From Sphingomonas sp. R-74633 (GTDB lineage: Bacteria; Pseudomonadota; Alphaproteobacteria; Sphingomonadales; Sphingomonadaceae): a stretch of 64,000 nt of DNA. The first letter of the stretch is position 1, and every line of letters begins with the position of its first letter. Position numbers and translations under genes: made by a program. The DNA is taken from assembly GCF_013416555.1 (NCBI RefSeq), contig NZ_JACCFG010000003.1, positions 372,001 through 436,000 on the forward strand, read 5' to 3'. The notes below the pieces were generated by a model, which was not told the DNA's origin, searched no databases, and worked only from the letters and a program-made list of their open reading frames with translations. This document shows positions 55,233 to 64,000 of this stretch, piece by piece.

Positions 55233-56193
55233 GTCCCTCGGCCATGCCGGTCTTCATCTCGGCCGAAAGCTTGTCGCCATAAAGCTGGTCGAGCTCGGTA
55301 TAGACCTTGCACACTTCGCTCGCGGGCTTCTTCAGCTTGATGAGCGCCTGGGCGAGATAATAAAGGCTGTCGGGCGCGCGCTCGCCCTTGGGGTTCTTCT
55401 TGTAGTTCTCGTAGAAGGCGACGGCCGCCAGGCTGGGCGCGCCGCTATCGAGATAGGCGCGGCCGAGCAGGTTCTGCGAGTAGCTGGCGCGGCGGTGGGT
55501 CGGATACTTGGTCGCCACGGCTTCGAGCTCGCGGCGTGCTTCCGGATAAAGCTTCGCCTGCCACAGGCGATAGCCATAGGTATAGCCATCCTCCGCCGGA
55601 TCGCCCGTAGCCGGCTTCTCGATCGCAGCGAGCTGCTGCGCGCGGGTGCCGGTACCGGACGCGGCCGGCTTCGGCGTGCCCGCGGCCGGCGTGCTCGTGC
55701 CGGGGGCGGGGATCGACGGGCGCGGATTGTTCGCGGGCGGACGGATCACGGCGCCGCCGGTATCGGCCGGGACGGTCGTATCCTCGCCGCCCAGCGCCGC
55801 ATTGGCCACCGAGCGGTCCTCGAGCGACTTGATGCGGGCATCGGTGCCGCGCTTATAGGCGTTGAAGGCGTCCTCAAGCTGGCGCAGGCGATACTGGCCC
55901 TGCTCGACCTGGCCGGTGAGCGTGCGCTGCTGCTCCTCGAGCGCCGTAACGCGGCTGCTCATGTCGGCGAGCGGCGAGCTGGACGGGCTGCCGGGAATAT
56001 TGGTGTCTGTCTCAGGCGTGATCTGCGGCTCGACGGTCTGGCCGGCGCCGCCGGGAAATACCTTGCGCTGTACCGCGCGCATCTCGCGCTCGAGCCGGTC
56101 GACGCGCCCATTCAGCGCGGAATCCTGGGCCTGGGCAGTGCCGGCGGCGCCGAACACGACGGCCATTGCAGTGGCGGCAAGAAGAAAACGCAT
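55210..56193 (-). CDS. cpoB: Tol-Pal-associated periplasmic protein CpoB (YbgF)
   Basis: A 327-residue periplasmic protein: Sec signal (ends AQAQ), N-terminal trimerising coiled coil (about 25-125), a Pro/Thr/Gly-rich linker and C-terminal tetratricopeptide repeats (about 200-320). CpoB links cell-wall synthesis with outer-membrane constriction. The usual neighbours tolB and pal are not in the window on its upstream side; a RodZ-like gene is there instead. Confidence 0.88.
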   Translation of the reverse strand: MRFLLAATAMAVVFGAAGTAQAQDSALNGRVDRLEREMRAVQRKVFPGGAGQTVEPQITPETDTNIPGSPSSSPLADMSSRVTALEEQQRTLTGQVEQGQYRLRQLEDAFNAYKRGTDARIKSLEDRSVANAALGGEDTTVPADTGGAVIRPPANNPRPSIPAPGTSTPAAGTPKPAASGTGTRAQQLAAIEKPATGDPAEDGYTYGYRLWQAKLYPEARRELEAVATKYPTHRRASYSQNLLGRAYLDSGAPSLAAVAFYENYKKNPKGERAPDSLYYLAQALIKLKKPASEVCKVYTELDQLYGDKLSAEMKTGMAEGRASQKCK

Positions 56194-56282
56194 CGATTAC
56201 ACCCCCCGGTGCAGGTCAAACATGGAGAACGGCTTCGCTATACAGGCGAGGCAGTGCGCCCCGCCAGTCCCAAGGCCAGTCC

Positions 56283-57221
56283 TTACGGCGCGGTGTTGGC
56301 AGTGCTCGTCGCAACCGGCTCGGCCGGCGTCGGTGTCGCAATCGAAAGACTGGCGGTCGGGCGCGGTGCCGGACGGCGCGCGGCAGGCGTGGTCGCGCTG
56401 CTTGCCGCCGAGGTCGGCGTGGCAGTGGGTGTGGCGCCCGGCTGGCCGCGCGTGCGCAGCGCATCGGCGCTCACATCGACGTTGACCGTGGTGCCGGGCT
56501 TGCCGAGCGGATCAATGTTCGAACCGTTGAGCGTGACCTGAAGCTTCTCGGGACCGCCGGTCAGGATGCGCGGATGATCGGCATCGCCCGGCACGTCATA
56601 GCGCTCGCCGGGAGCCAGTTCCTTCTCGACCAGCTTGGTGCCCTTGGCATCGGTCACGCGGATCCAGACCGTGTCGAGTGCGATCAGCGCGACCTGGCCG
56701 CCGCTCGCCGCCACGGGCGTGGCAGTATTGGCCATGGTGCCGTTATCGGCGACGTTCGCCAGCGGCTCCTCGCTGGCCAGCGTCTCGGGCGCAGGCGCGC
56801 TGCCGCGGAAAAGATCGGTTCCGTAATAAAGGACGCCGCCGACGACGAGCACCAGCGCCAGGATCACCCCGAAGATCGCGAGGCCGCGCGGCGGCACGCG
56901 GGCCGGATCGCTGGTCTCGTAAGCGGGCACCGGCGCGGCGCGCTCAGGATTGCGGTTCAGCTCGGTGCGCAGTTCCTTGGCGATCGCGACTTCGTCGGCA
57001 TTCACCGCACGGGCATAGGCCTTGGCAAAGCCCAGCGCATAGGTGATCGACGGAAGCCCGGCATAATTGCCTTTCTCGATCGCTTCGAGATGGCGCTGCG
57101 GGATGCGGGTACGCGAAGCAATTTCGGGAAGATCGAGCCCCTGCGCTTCGCGCGCGGCGCGCAGCTTTTCGCCCACGGTGGTGGGGAACAGGTTCGGGTC
57201 TTCGGCGGCTTCGCCTTCCAT
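56283..57221 (-). CDS. RodZ-like helix-turn-helix membrane protein
   Basis: A 312-residue protein with the RodZ layout: Cro-type helix-turn-helix (about 15-80, GEKLRAAREAQGLDLPEIAS), one transmembrane helix (about 130-150) and a C-terminal periplasmic DUF4115 domain (about 175-265) with an Ala/Thr/Pro-rich tail. RodZ anchors MreB and helps set cell shape. Upstream orientation towards ptsP leaves 107 bases between them. Confidence 0.86.
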   Translation of the reverse strand: MEGEAAEDPNLFPTTVGEKLRAAREAQGLDLPEIASRTRIPQRHLEAIEKGNYAGLPSITYALGFAKAYARAVNADEVAIAKELRTELNRNPERAAPVPAYETSDPARVPPRGLAIFGVILALVLVVGGVLYYGTDLFRGSAPAPETLASEEPLANVADNGTMANTATPVAASGGQVALIALDTVWIRVTDAKGTKLVEKELAPGERYDVPGDADHPRILTGGPEKLQVTLNGSNIDPLGKPGTTVNVDVSADALRTRGQPGATPTATPTSAASSATTPAARRPAPRPTASLSIATPTPAEPVATSTANTAP

Positions 57222-57328
57222 CCATACTCTCCGGCGGAAGGGTTGCGCCCGATGCTTCCGCCACGCCTGAAGCTGTCGTTCACCAAGCCGCGCCTGTCAA
57301 CGCCACCGACGGTGATTTTGCCAGCAGA

Positions 57329-59608
57329 TCAGGCCAGTTCGACCGAATGTTCGCTCGCCCAGGCCTGGAGCGGCGCACGCAACGAGCCGCGCGGATCGGC
57401 GAGCATGCCGGCCATCGCCGCCACCAGCTTGCCGCGATCGAGCGACCGGACCATCGCCTTGATCGGCCCGACCGCCGCCGGCGTGATCGAAAGGCGATCG
57501 ATGCCGAGCCCGATCAGCGCGAGCGCCTCGAGCGGCCTGCCGCCCATTTCGCCGCACACGCCGACCGGCACGCCGGCCGCATGGCACGCGCCGGCGACGC
57601 GCTGGAGGAAGCGCAGGATCGACGGGCTCAGCCAGTCATAGCGCAGCGCCAGCTTGGGGTGCGCGCGATCGGCGGCGAACAGGAACTGGGTGAGGTCATT
57701 GGTGCCGATCGACAGGAAGTCGACCTTGGGCAGCAATATGTCGAGCACCTCGGCCAGCGCCGGCACTTCGAGCATCGCGCCATAGCGGATCTCGCTCGGC
57801 ATCTTACGGCCGCGCGCGGCGAGCCAGGCGCGCTGCGCCTCGAACAGGTCGCGCGCCGCGTCGAACTCCCAGGGCTCGGAGACCATCGGGAACATGATGT
57901 TGAGCGAACGGCCCGCGCCCGCCTCGATCAGCGCGCGCGCCTGCGCCTTCATCAGGCCATCGCGATCGAGCGCGAGGCGCAGCGCCCGCCAGCCCATCGC
58001 CGGATTCTCTTCCTCGCCGTCCTCGTCATGGTTGAGATAGGGCAGCGCCTTGTCGCCGCCGATATCGACGGTGCGGAAGGTGACCGGCCGGTCGCCGGCG
58101 GCTTCCAGCACATCCTTGTAGAGCCGCTTCTGCGCCTCGCGCTGGGGCAGGGTTGCCGAGACGAGGAACTGGAATTCGGTGCGGAACAGGCCGATGCCGT
58201 CGGCGCCGGTCAAGTCGAGCGCGGCGAGATCATCGCGCAGGCCGGCATTGACCATCACCGTGACGCGGTGGCCATCCGCCGTCACCGGCGCAACATTGCG
58301 CATCTGGGCGAAGGCGGCACGGCGCTTCTGGCTGAGCTCGAGCTTGGTCTCGAAGGCTTCCTGCATCGCCGGGGTGGGGCGTACGAACAGGCTCTCCTCG
58401 CTCGTATCGAGCAGCAGCATGTCGCCTTCGGCGATCATCTGGCGGATGTTTCGGACGCGGCCCAGCACCGGCACGCCCATGGCGCGCGCGACGATGGTGA
58501 CGTGCGCGGTGAGGGAGCCCTCTTCGAGGATCACGCCCTTCAGCCGGCGGCGATCATATTCGAGCAGCTCGGCGGGGCCGAGATTGCGCGCGATCAGGAT
58601 CGAATCCTGGCGCAGACCCATTTGCGCCGCCGTGCCGAGCTGGCCCGAGACGATGCGGAGCAGCCGGTTGGAGAGATCCTCCAGATCGTGCATCCGGTCA
58701 CGCAGCAGCGGATCATCGATCTCGCGCATGCGCTGGCGGGTGCGCTGCTGGACACGCTCGATCGCCGCCTCGGCGGTCAGGCCGGAATCGATCGCCTCGT
58801 TGATCCGGCGCGACCAGCCTTCGTCGTAGGCGAACATCTTGTAGGTCGCGAGGATCTCGTCATGCTCGCCGCCGCCGCCGAACTCGGCCTGGCTGGCCAT
58901 CCGGTCGATCTGCTCGCGCATCTTGTCGAACGCCGCATAGACGCGGTGGCGTTCCGCCTCGGTATCCTCGGCGACGGTATGCTCGATCGTGATGCGGGGC
59001 TGATGGAAGACCGCGACACCGGCGGCCATGCCCTCGACCAGCTTGAAGCCGTGGCCGAGCTCGGGCGCAGTCGACTGGAGACGGGTGGAGCCGCCGCCAC
59101 CCGCCGGATCGATCAGGTCGGCATTGGCGATCAGCTCGCTGAGCACCATCGCCACGGTCTGCAGCGCCTCGATCTCCTCGCTCGCATAGCGACGCGATTC
59201 GGCGTGCTGTACGGCGAGCACACCCACCGCGCGCTCGCGCCGGATGATCGGTACGCCGGCAAAGCTGTGGAACGCCTCTTCCCCCGTTTCCGGGCGATAG
59301 GCGAAGGCGGGATGCATCTCGGCCTCGTCGAGGTTCAGCGTCTCGACATTCTGGGCGATCGTGCCGACAAGGCCCTCACCGAGCGCGAGCTTGGTGACGT
59401 GGACGGCGTCCTGCGACAGGCCGCGGGTCGCGTATAGCTCGAGCAGCCCCTCGCGCAGCAGATAGATCGAGCAGACTTCGCTGGTGAGCGCTTCGCCGAT
59501 CGTATTGACCACCGAATTGAGCTTGGACTGCGCCGGGTTGCGCGACGCCATCACGTCGTGAAGGCGGGTCAGTATCTCACGGGCCGAGGCGGCTGCGGAA
59601 ACAGGCAT
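57329..59608 (-). CDS. ptsP: nitrogen-PTS phosphoenolpyruvate phosphotransferase (EI-Ntr)
   Basis: A 759-residue protein. An N-terminal GAF domain (about 15-160) is followed by the enzyme I domains: the phospho-acceptor H369 lies in EEGSLTAHVTIVARAMGVPV, and the PEP-binding barrel shows GLFRTEFQFL and the final CGEMGG. It starts the PtsP-NPr-EIIA-Ntr relay that senses nitrogen and potassium status rather than transporting sugar. Confidence 0.93.
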   Translation of the reverse strand: MPVSAAASAREILTRLHDVMASRNPAQSKLNSVVNTIGEALTSEVCSIYLLREGLLELYATRGLSQDAVHVTKLALGEGLVGTIAQNVETLNLDEAEMHPAFAYRPETGEEAFHSFAGVPIIRRERAVGVLAVQHAESRRYASEEIEALQTVAMVLSELIANADLIDPAGGGGSTRLQSTAPELGHGFKLVEGMAAGVAVFHQPRITIEHTVAEDTEAERHRVYAAFDKMREQIDRMASQAEFGGGGEHDEILATYKMFAYDEGWSRRINEAIDSGLTAEAAIERVQQRTRQRMREIDDPLLRDRMHDLEDLSNRLLRIVSGQLGTAAQMGLRQDSILIARNLGPAELLEYDRRRLKGVILEEGSLTAHVTIVARAMGVPVLGRVRNIRQMIAEGDMLLLDTSEESLFVRPTPAMQEAFETKLELSQKRRAAFAQMRNVAPVTADGHRVTVMVNAGLRDDLAALDLTGADGIGLFRTEFQFLVSATLPQREAQKRLYKDVLEAAGDRPVTFRTVDIGGDKALPYLNHDEDGEEENPAMGWRALRLALDRDGLMKAQARALIEAGAGRSLNIMFPMVSEPWEFDAARDLFEAQRAWLAARGRKMPSEIRYGAMLEVPALAEVLDILLPKVDFLSIGTNDLTQFLFAADRAHPKLALRYDWLSPSILRFLQRVAGACHAAGVPVGVCGEMGGRPLEALALIGLGIDRLSITPAAVGPIKAMVRSLDRGKLVAAMAGMLADPRGSLRAPLQAWASEHSVELA

Positions 59609-59627
59609 GCAAGGGGCGCTAACAGAT

Positions 59628-59661
59628 TGTGTTCGCCCGCGCCATTACGCAGGCGAACACA
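59628..59661. terminator. hairpin between convergent-spaced leftward genes
   Basis: TGTGTTCGCC (59628-59637) is exactly complementary to GGCGAACACA (59652-59661) around a 14-base loop. It lies between the end of the gene at 59678 and the start of ptsP, and probably ends transcription of the former, although no long T tract follows. Confidence 0.6.
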
Positions 59662-59677
59662 TTCTGCCCTTGCGGGA

Positions 59678-60295
59678 TCAACGCCGTGCGAGACGGCCCT
59701 GCCAGGCGCGATCGGCGACCTTCCACGCGTCATAATTGCGATAGAAGTCGGTGAAGGGCGCCTCGAGCCGCGGCAGTGCATCGGCTGCGAAGGCCGCGAA
59801 CTGATCGGGGCTGACCTGGCGCGCCTCGGCCAGAACATCGCGCGCGACGCGGCAGAAGCTGGTCTGCGCCGGCGGCTGGGCGAAGAAATTATAGACGCGG
59901 GTCATGTCGCGATCGTGCCGCGAATCCCAGCCCGCGCCGTAGCGCACCCGGTACTGCGCCTTCACTGCGGTGTCGGCTGCGGCGAGCGGGCCCTTGTGAC
60001 GGCTGAGCAGCGCGTTGTACGCCGCAACCGTCTCACGCTCCGCTTCATCGCGGCAGCCGAGCGCCGCCACGTTGAGCGCGGCACGGACATGCCAAGCGGC
60101 CTGGTCGCGCGAGATGCCGTCGTTCACGGTCATGTAATGCCCGTCGCCGGCGCGCGCCGGGACAAGCTGGTTCGGCGCCGAACCGGCCGGCGGCAGCGGT
60201 CGCGCATCTTCGTTGGCGTAGCTGTATTGCGCATGCGCCGGAACCGCGCACACGGATGCGATGAGCGCGAGCGCGCTCCAGAACTTGGTCTTCAT
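59678..60295 (-). CDS. exported hypothetical protein
   Basis: A 205-residue protein with a Sec signal (about 22 residues, ends AHAQ). The mature part is mainly helical and charged, with three cysteines. I recognise no characterised family. ATG 60295 follows a GGGGGG run. It is divergent from the PadR gene. Confidence 0.7.
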   Translation of the reverse strand: MKTKFWSALALIASVCAVPAHAQYSYANEDARPLPPAGSAPNQLVPARAGDGHYMTVNDGISRDQAAWHVRAALNVAALGCRDEAERETVAAYNALLSRHKGPLAAADTAVKAQYRVRYGAGWDSRHDRDMTRVYNFFAQPPAQTSFCRVARDVLAEARQVSPDQFAAFAADALPRLEAPFTDFYRNYDAWKVADRAWQGRLARR

Positions 60296-60464
60296 TTGGT
60301 GAAACCCCCCGGTCTCTAATCCCCTGCTGCCAGCTTCGCCCAGCGCGCTGAATCGCTCCTAAATATTCCTTGTGAATCAGGTGTTTACCTCCTCGATTCG
60401 TCGCATATTCCAATCACTTGCGTAACGATCGCATTGGCCCTTGCATTCCATAATACTGTGCAAT

Positions 60465-60484
60465 ACATAGTATGTGTCATACAC
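60465..60484. promoter_or_regulatory. overlapping palindromes upstream of the PadR gene, likely operator
   Basis: ACATAGTATGT (60465-60475) and GTGTCATACAC (60474-60484) are two adjoining, nearly perfect palindromes ending three bases before the chosen PadR start. PadR-type regulators often bind such ATGT/ACAT-type symmetric sites and repress themselves. Symmetry is seen; binding is inferred. Confidence 0.5.
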
Positions 60485-60487
60485 GAT

Positions 60488-60844
60488 ATGAGGCATAGTG
60501 AAGTGCCAATCGAGGAAGATCTTTTCGAGAAGCTCCGCGTCGAGCTCCGGCGCGGCTCGCTGGTATTGGCGGTGCTCGGCGCGCTGCGCGAGGAGCGCTA
60601 CGGCTACACGCTGCGCACCAGCCTGGAGGAAGCAGGCCTGCCGATCGACGAAGGCGCGCTCTATCCGCTGCTGCGCCGGCTCGAGACGCAGGGTCTGCTG
60701 ACCAGCGAATGGCGCGAGGAAGCCAAGCGCAACAAGCGCTTCTACCGGCTGACCCCGGTCGGGCTCGACGTGCTCGGCCAGTTGCTCGCCGAATGGAACG
60801 CAATTTCGGAATCGATCCTCCGCCTGACGCAGGGAGACAAGTGA
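60488..60844 (+). CDS. PadR-family transcriptional regulator
   Basis: A 118-residue winged-helix regulator. The YGYTLRTSLEEAGLPIDEGALYPLLRRLETQGL segment (in two parts: recognition helix and wing) is diagnostic of PadR. I start at ATG 60488; an upstream in-frame TTG at 60434 would run through the palindromes. Its stop shares bases with the start of the next gene (TGATG), the standard pairing of PadR with a HAAS-type membrane protein. Confidence 0.87.
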   Translation: MRHSEVPIEEDLFEKLRVELRRGSLVLAVLGALREERYGYTLRTSLEEAGLPIDEGALYPLLRRLETQGLLTSEWREEAKRNKRFYRLTPVGLDVLGQLLAEWNAISESILRLTQGDK

Positions 60845-61800
60845 TGGACCTCATCGAACGCTATCTCGGCGCGGTGCGCTGGAACCTGCCGGCCGCCAAG
60901 GCCGACGACATCATCGCCGAGCTGGCCGATCTGATCGCCGCGCGGATCGAGGATCGCGAGGAGGCGCTGGGCCGCCCGCTCAGCCAGGACGAGGTCAGCC
61001 AGATCCTGCGCGAATTCGGCCATCCGCTCGCGGTTGCCGGGCAATATCATGGCCAGCGCGCGCTGATCGGGGCCGACGTGTTCCCCTTTTACTGGTTTGT
61101 GCTCAAGGTAGTGCTCGCGGTCGTCGCGGTGATCCAGCTGGTGCCGATTGGCGGCGCGGTTGCGGTGAGCGGCGATCTGGTCCGCGCGGTGGCGCACGGA
61201 TCGAACGCGCTGGTGCATTCGCTGATCTATAATGCCGCGCTCGTCACGATCGCCTTCGCCGTGGTCGAGCGGCTCGGCTGGCTCGACGCGTATCTGGCGA
61301 AGTGGAAGCCCGAGGAGCTGCCCGACCTGGGCAAGCTTCGCCTCGACCTGCCGCCGCGCAAGCGCTGGGAACCGCTGTTCGAGATCGGCTTCGGCATCGC
61401 CTTCCTGATCTGGTGGGCCGGCGGCTTCACCATCCCCTTCGCGCCGCACGATGCCGATGTGCGCATTACCGGCGCGCAGGTGTGGACGACGCTCTACTGG
61501 CCGGTGGTGCTGCTCGTCTGGGCGCGGATCGCGCTGAGCCTGATCGGCTTCCTGCGTCCTGCCTGGAAGCCGGTGCGCGCGGCGCTGATACTCGGCTGCA
61601 CGGCGGGCACGCTCGCCATCGCCAAGATACTGCACGAGGCCGGCCAGATCGTCACCGTCGTCGGCACCGACACCGCCAAGGCCGCGCGAATCCAGGAGAG
61701 CCTCGACAAGAGCCTGGAGATCGCGGTGATCGTCATCGCCGCGGTGACGGCCTTCCAGTGTGCCAAGGAGCTGTACCAGCTCTACCGGGAGCGCCGCTGA
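60844..61800 (+). CDS. HAAS-domain membrane protein paired with PadR
   Basis: A 318-residue protein. The first ~75 residues (IERYLGAVRWNLP and QILREFGHPLAVAGQY) match the HAAS signalling domain found beside PadR regulators. Five to six membrane helices follow. It probably senses or relays a signal at the membrane, but its role is not known. GGAG precedes ATG 60844. Confidence 0.8.
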   Translation: MDLIERYLGAVRWNLPAAKADDIIAELADLIAARIEDREEALGRPLSQDEVSQILREFGHPLAVAGQYHGQRALIGADVFPFYWFVLKVVLAVVAVIQLVPIGGAVAVSGDLVRAVAHGSNALVHSLIYNAALVTIAFAVVERLGWLDAYLAKWKPEELPDLGKLRLDLPPRKRWEPLFEIGFGIAFLIWWAGGFTIPFAPHDADVRITGAQVWTTLYWPVVLLVWARIALSLIGFLRPAWKPVRAALILGCTAGTLAIAKILHEAGQIVTVVGTDTAKAARIQESLDKSLEIAVIVIAAVTAFQCAKELYQLYRERR

Positions 61801-61814
61801 GGCGCTCCTCAGGC

Positions 61815-62846
61815 TCAGGCGGCGCGCTTCTCCAGGGCGTGCGCCGCCTCGGCCATCAGCGTGGCGATGATGTCAGCGACCGGCTCTTCCTTCGAGACCA
61901 TGCCGACCGACTGGCCGGCCATGACCGAGCCATGTTCGACATCGCCGTCGATCACTGCGCGGCGTAGTGCGCCGGCCCAGTAATGCTCGATCTGGAGCTG
62001 GGCTTCCATCATTTCGATCTTGCCCTCGTCGAGCGCCTGCGCGACTTCGCGCTGCTTGGCGGTGAACAGCTCGCCGGCGGCATTCTTGAGCGCGCGGACG
62101 GGGATGACGGGCAGGCGCGGATCGATCTGGACGCTGGCGATCGCGTCGCGCGCCGAAGCGCGGATGAACGCCTTCTTGAAGTTGGCGTGGGCGATACACT
62201 CGCTGGCGCAGACGAAGCGGGTGCCGAGCTGGACGCCGGCGGCGCCCATGTCGAGATAGCCGGCAATCGCCTCGCCCCGGCCGATGCCGCCGGCGACGAA
62301 CACCGGCACCTGCTCGGCGACTTCGGGAAGGATTTCCTGCGCGAGCACGCTGGTCGAGACCGGGCCGATATGGCCGCCGGCTTCCATGCCTTCGACCACC
62401 AGCGCATCGACGCCCGAACGGATCAGCTTCTTCGCGAGGCTGAGCGCAGGTGCGAAGCAGATCAGCTTGGCGCCGAATTCCTTGATCGCATCAAGGCTGC
62501 CGGCCGGCGGCAATCCGCCCGCGAGCACGACATGTGTCACGCCGTGCTTCTTGCACACTGCGATCAGGTCGAAGAGCTGCGGATGCATCGTGATCAGGTT
62601 GACGCCGAACGGCTTGTCGGTGAGCGCCTTGGTGCCCGCGATCTCCGCGTCGAGCAGTTCGGGGCTCATCGCACCGCAGGCGATCACGCCGAAGCCGCCG
62701 GCATTGGAAATCGCGGCGACCAGATTGCGCTCGGACACCCAGGACATGGCGCCGCCGAGGATGGCGACCTCGCTGCCGAGGAACTCACAGCCACGGGCCA
62801 TGCGGCGGGCGAGGCGCTCGGCGCCGATCGAAAGTGCATTGGTCAT
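61815..62846 (-). CDS. nitronate monooxygenase-family flavoprotein
   Basis: A 343-residue FMN-dependent TIM-barrel protein of the 2-nitropropane dioxygenase/NMO family. Typical features are ILGGAMSWVSERNLVAAISNAG in two parts, VEGMEAGGHIGP and VFVAGGIGRGEAI, which bind the flavin phosphate. Members oxidise alkyl nitronates or act as NADH:quinone reductases; the exact class is uncertain. Its end is 14 bases from the convergent HAAS gene. Confidence 0.85.
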   Translation of the reverse strand: MTNALSIGAERLARRMARGCEFLGSEVAILGGAMSWVSERNLVAAISNAGGFGVIACGAMSPELLDAEIAGTKALTDKPFGVNLITMHPQLFDLIAVCKKHGVTHVVLAGGLPPAGSLDAIKEFGAKLICFAPALSLAKKLIRSGVDALVVEGMEAGGHIGPVSTSVLAQEILPEVAEQVPVFVAGGIGRGEAIAGYLDMGAAGVQLGTRFVCASECIAHANFKKAFIRASARDAIASVQIDPRLPVIPVRALKNAAGELFTAKQREVAQALDEGKIEMMEAQLQIEHYWAGALRRAVIDGDVEHGSVMAGQSVGMVSKEEPVADIIATLMAEAAHALEKRAA

Positions 62847-62887
62847 GCCCCCGCCTAGCCGCGCTTGGGGGTACCCGGCAAGAGTCG

Positions 62888-63679
62888 CTAGGGCGCGGCG
62901 CGGCGCGTCTGGGTATAGTCGATGCGGATCGCCACCCATTCGCCGACCATCAGCTTGTTGCCCACCCGCGGGGGGCGGACGAGGAACTGGAAGGCGGCCT
63001 GGCGGACCGATCCGGCAAAACCGGTGCCGCGGGTCTCGTCGAGCTCGTAGCAATCCTCGACCTTGTACCGCGCCACCGTGCGGCAGGCGACCAGCCCGAA
63101 GCCCGGATAGCGGGCACGGTTCTCGTTGATATAGGGCGAGAGCTCGGAATTGCGCGGCTCGCGATACCATTCGGCGACATAAAGTGTCTCGCCGTGCCGC
63201 CCCTTGCGGCCCGCCGTCGGCGTGTCGCCCGCCCCGCCCCCGCCGCCCGCATCCGCAGTGGCGTTGTCCGACGCGTCGGCATCGCTGTTGCGCGACGGCA
63301 CCTTCGAGATGTCTCCCTGCTGATAGTCGTTGCGCGAAAGCTTGAGAAAGGTCGGCGGGCCGACCGGCACCGGCGTCTCGATCGGCGACGGGATCGGTGG
63401 CGGCGGCTGGGTAACGGGCTGGGATTGCTGCTTCTGCGCCTTGGCGCTCTTCTGCCGCTGCTTCTCGGCCGGCTTCTTGTCCGGACTGTCCTCGCCCTTG
63501 GACGCCTCGATCCCGAACATGGTGGTGCGGCTGCCCTCCTTCCGGCCGGGCATTGGCGGGGCGAGGAAGAGCAGCAGCAGCGCGAGCAGCAGCTCGATGA
63601 TGAGCGCAAGCAGCAAGGCCGCACCGCGCCTGCGCAGCAGCCCCGAATCAGCAAAGAGACGGGAACGCAGCCACATCAT
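62888..63679 (-). CDS. membrane-anchored, proline-rich hypothetical protein
   Basis: A 263-residue protein (start uncertain among GTG 63682, ATG 63679 and ATG 63676). One N-terminal helix (about 18-42) is followed by a Lys/Gln/Pro-rich periplasmic linker, a Gly/Asp-rich patch and a C-terminal globular domain (about 160-260) with two cysteines. The layout is TonB-like, but the C-terminal sequence is not clearly a TonB domain. It is divergent from the TPR gene. Confidence 0.65.
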   Translation of the reverse strand: MMWLRSRLFADSGLLRRRGAALLLALIIELLLALLLLFLAPPMPGRKEGSRTTMFGIEASKGEDSPDKKPAEKQRQKSAKAQKQQSQPVTQPPPPIPSPIETPVPVGPPTFLKLSRNDYQQGDISKVPSRNSDADASDNATADAGGGGGAGDTPTAGRKGRHGETLYVAEWYREPRNSELSPYINENRARYPGFGLVACRTVARYKVEDCYELDETRGTGFAGSVRQAAFQFLVRPPRVGNKLMVGEWVAIRIDYTQTRRAAP

Positions 63680-63804
63680 CACGACAGGTCCAGCACCATG
63701 GCTGCGCGGCGGCAGCGCGACCGAAACATGGCAGCATCGCGCCGCACGTTACAACAGATTGCAGCCGTCTGGACGAAACCGCGTCGCTTTGTAAGCTGGC
63801 AGCG

Positions 63805-64000
63805 ATGCAACTGACCAATGAAGAGGCGACCACGCTCGTCCGCCAGGGCGTGGATTCCTATCGCGCTGGCCGCCCGGCCGAGGCACGCGCGCTGCTCGAG
63901 CGCATCACCGCGACCGGGCGCGCCAACGCGCAGATCTGGCTGATCCTCGCTATGGCCTGCCGCGCCGACCCGGCGAGCGACGATGCGGCGGAAGAGGCCG
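63805..64000 (+). CDS. tetratricopeptide-repeat protein, 3' end outside window
   Basis: From ATG 63805 the frame stays open to the edge (65 residues). The visible part, with LVRQGVDSYRAGRPAEARAL and a following helix ending in AMACRADPA, forms at least one to two tetratricopeptide-like repeats. Such N-termini occur in aspartyl/asparaginyl beta-hydroxylase and sulfotransferase fusions, but nothing beyond the repeats is visible. Confidence 0.6.
   Translation, partial: MQLTNEEATTLVRQGVDSYRAGRPAEARALLERITATGRANAQIWLILAMACRADPASDDAAEEA

Noticed and set aside
57347..59437. 696-codon forward frame opposite ptsP
   Set aside because: Antisense shadow of a conserved gene; composition is Arg/Ala/His-rich with no motif.

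Overview
The window is high-GC DNA whose genes most resemble those of a sphingomonad alphaproteobacterium (Sphingomonas or a close relative). This inference rests on the conserved housekeeping run coq7-dsbB-ctpA-envC-rlmH-rsfS-nadD-proA, on the ftsH-tilS-cpoB order, on the FecI/FecR/TonB-receptor module and on dispersed GC-rich palindromic repeats. I see no rRNA or tRNA genes, insertion sequences or CRISPR arrays. No gene-free stretch exceeds about 250 bases.

Region 1 (1-23457) is a carbohydrate utilisation locus. A GH76 endo-alpha-1,6-mannanase (cut by the window edge) diverges from a rightward run of GH125 exo-alpha-1,6-mannosidase, sugar porter, ROK sugar kinase and mannose-6-phosphate isomerase. 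Together these can take an alpha-1,6-mannan backbone to fructose-6-phosphate. Next come four sulfatases, the formylglycine-generating enzyme that would activate them, and a GH2 hydrolase. A TonB-dependent receptor follows, under a FecI/FecR sigma/anti-sigma pair and co-oriented with two phosphoesterases and a small cytochrome c. I infer a locus for a sulfated, possibly phosphorylated, alpha-mannan-like glycan.

Region 2 (23586-36266) holds a YegD-like Hsp70, a DUF4173 membrane protein coupled to a response regulator and histidine kinase, and a complete efflux operon. That operon comprises a CecR-type TetR regulator, an HlyD adaptor, a double-ATPase ABC protein, two ABC-2 permeases and an outer-membrane factor, and it resembles E. 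coli cecR-ybhGFSR. A perfect 20-bp palindrome overlaps a good promoter just upstream of the regulator. A tiny His/Asp-rich lipoprotein lies next to it.

Region 3 (36431-44533) holds a DJ-1/PfpI protein and a leftward five-gene run: a radical SAM protein of the UDG-linked DNA repair/modification type, a hemerythrin, a beta-helix protein, a diheme cytochrome and a DUF4130-UdgX fusion. A GT87-type membrane glycosyltransferase diverges from it.

Region 4 (44586-64000) is mostly core genome: ubiquinone synthesis, disulfide formation, periplasmic proteolysis, cell division, ribosome maturation, NAD and proline synthesis, FtsH, TilS, CpoB, RodZ and PtsP. It continues with a PadR/HAAS membrane pair, a nitronate monooxygenase-like flavoprotein and a TPR protein cut by the right edge. 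Two families of long inverted repeats sit between genes; at several sites they supply stop codons, and in one case the ribosome binding site, of the adjoining genes.
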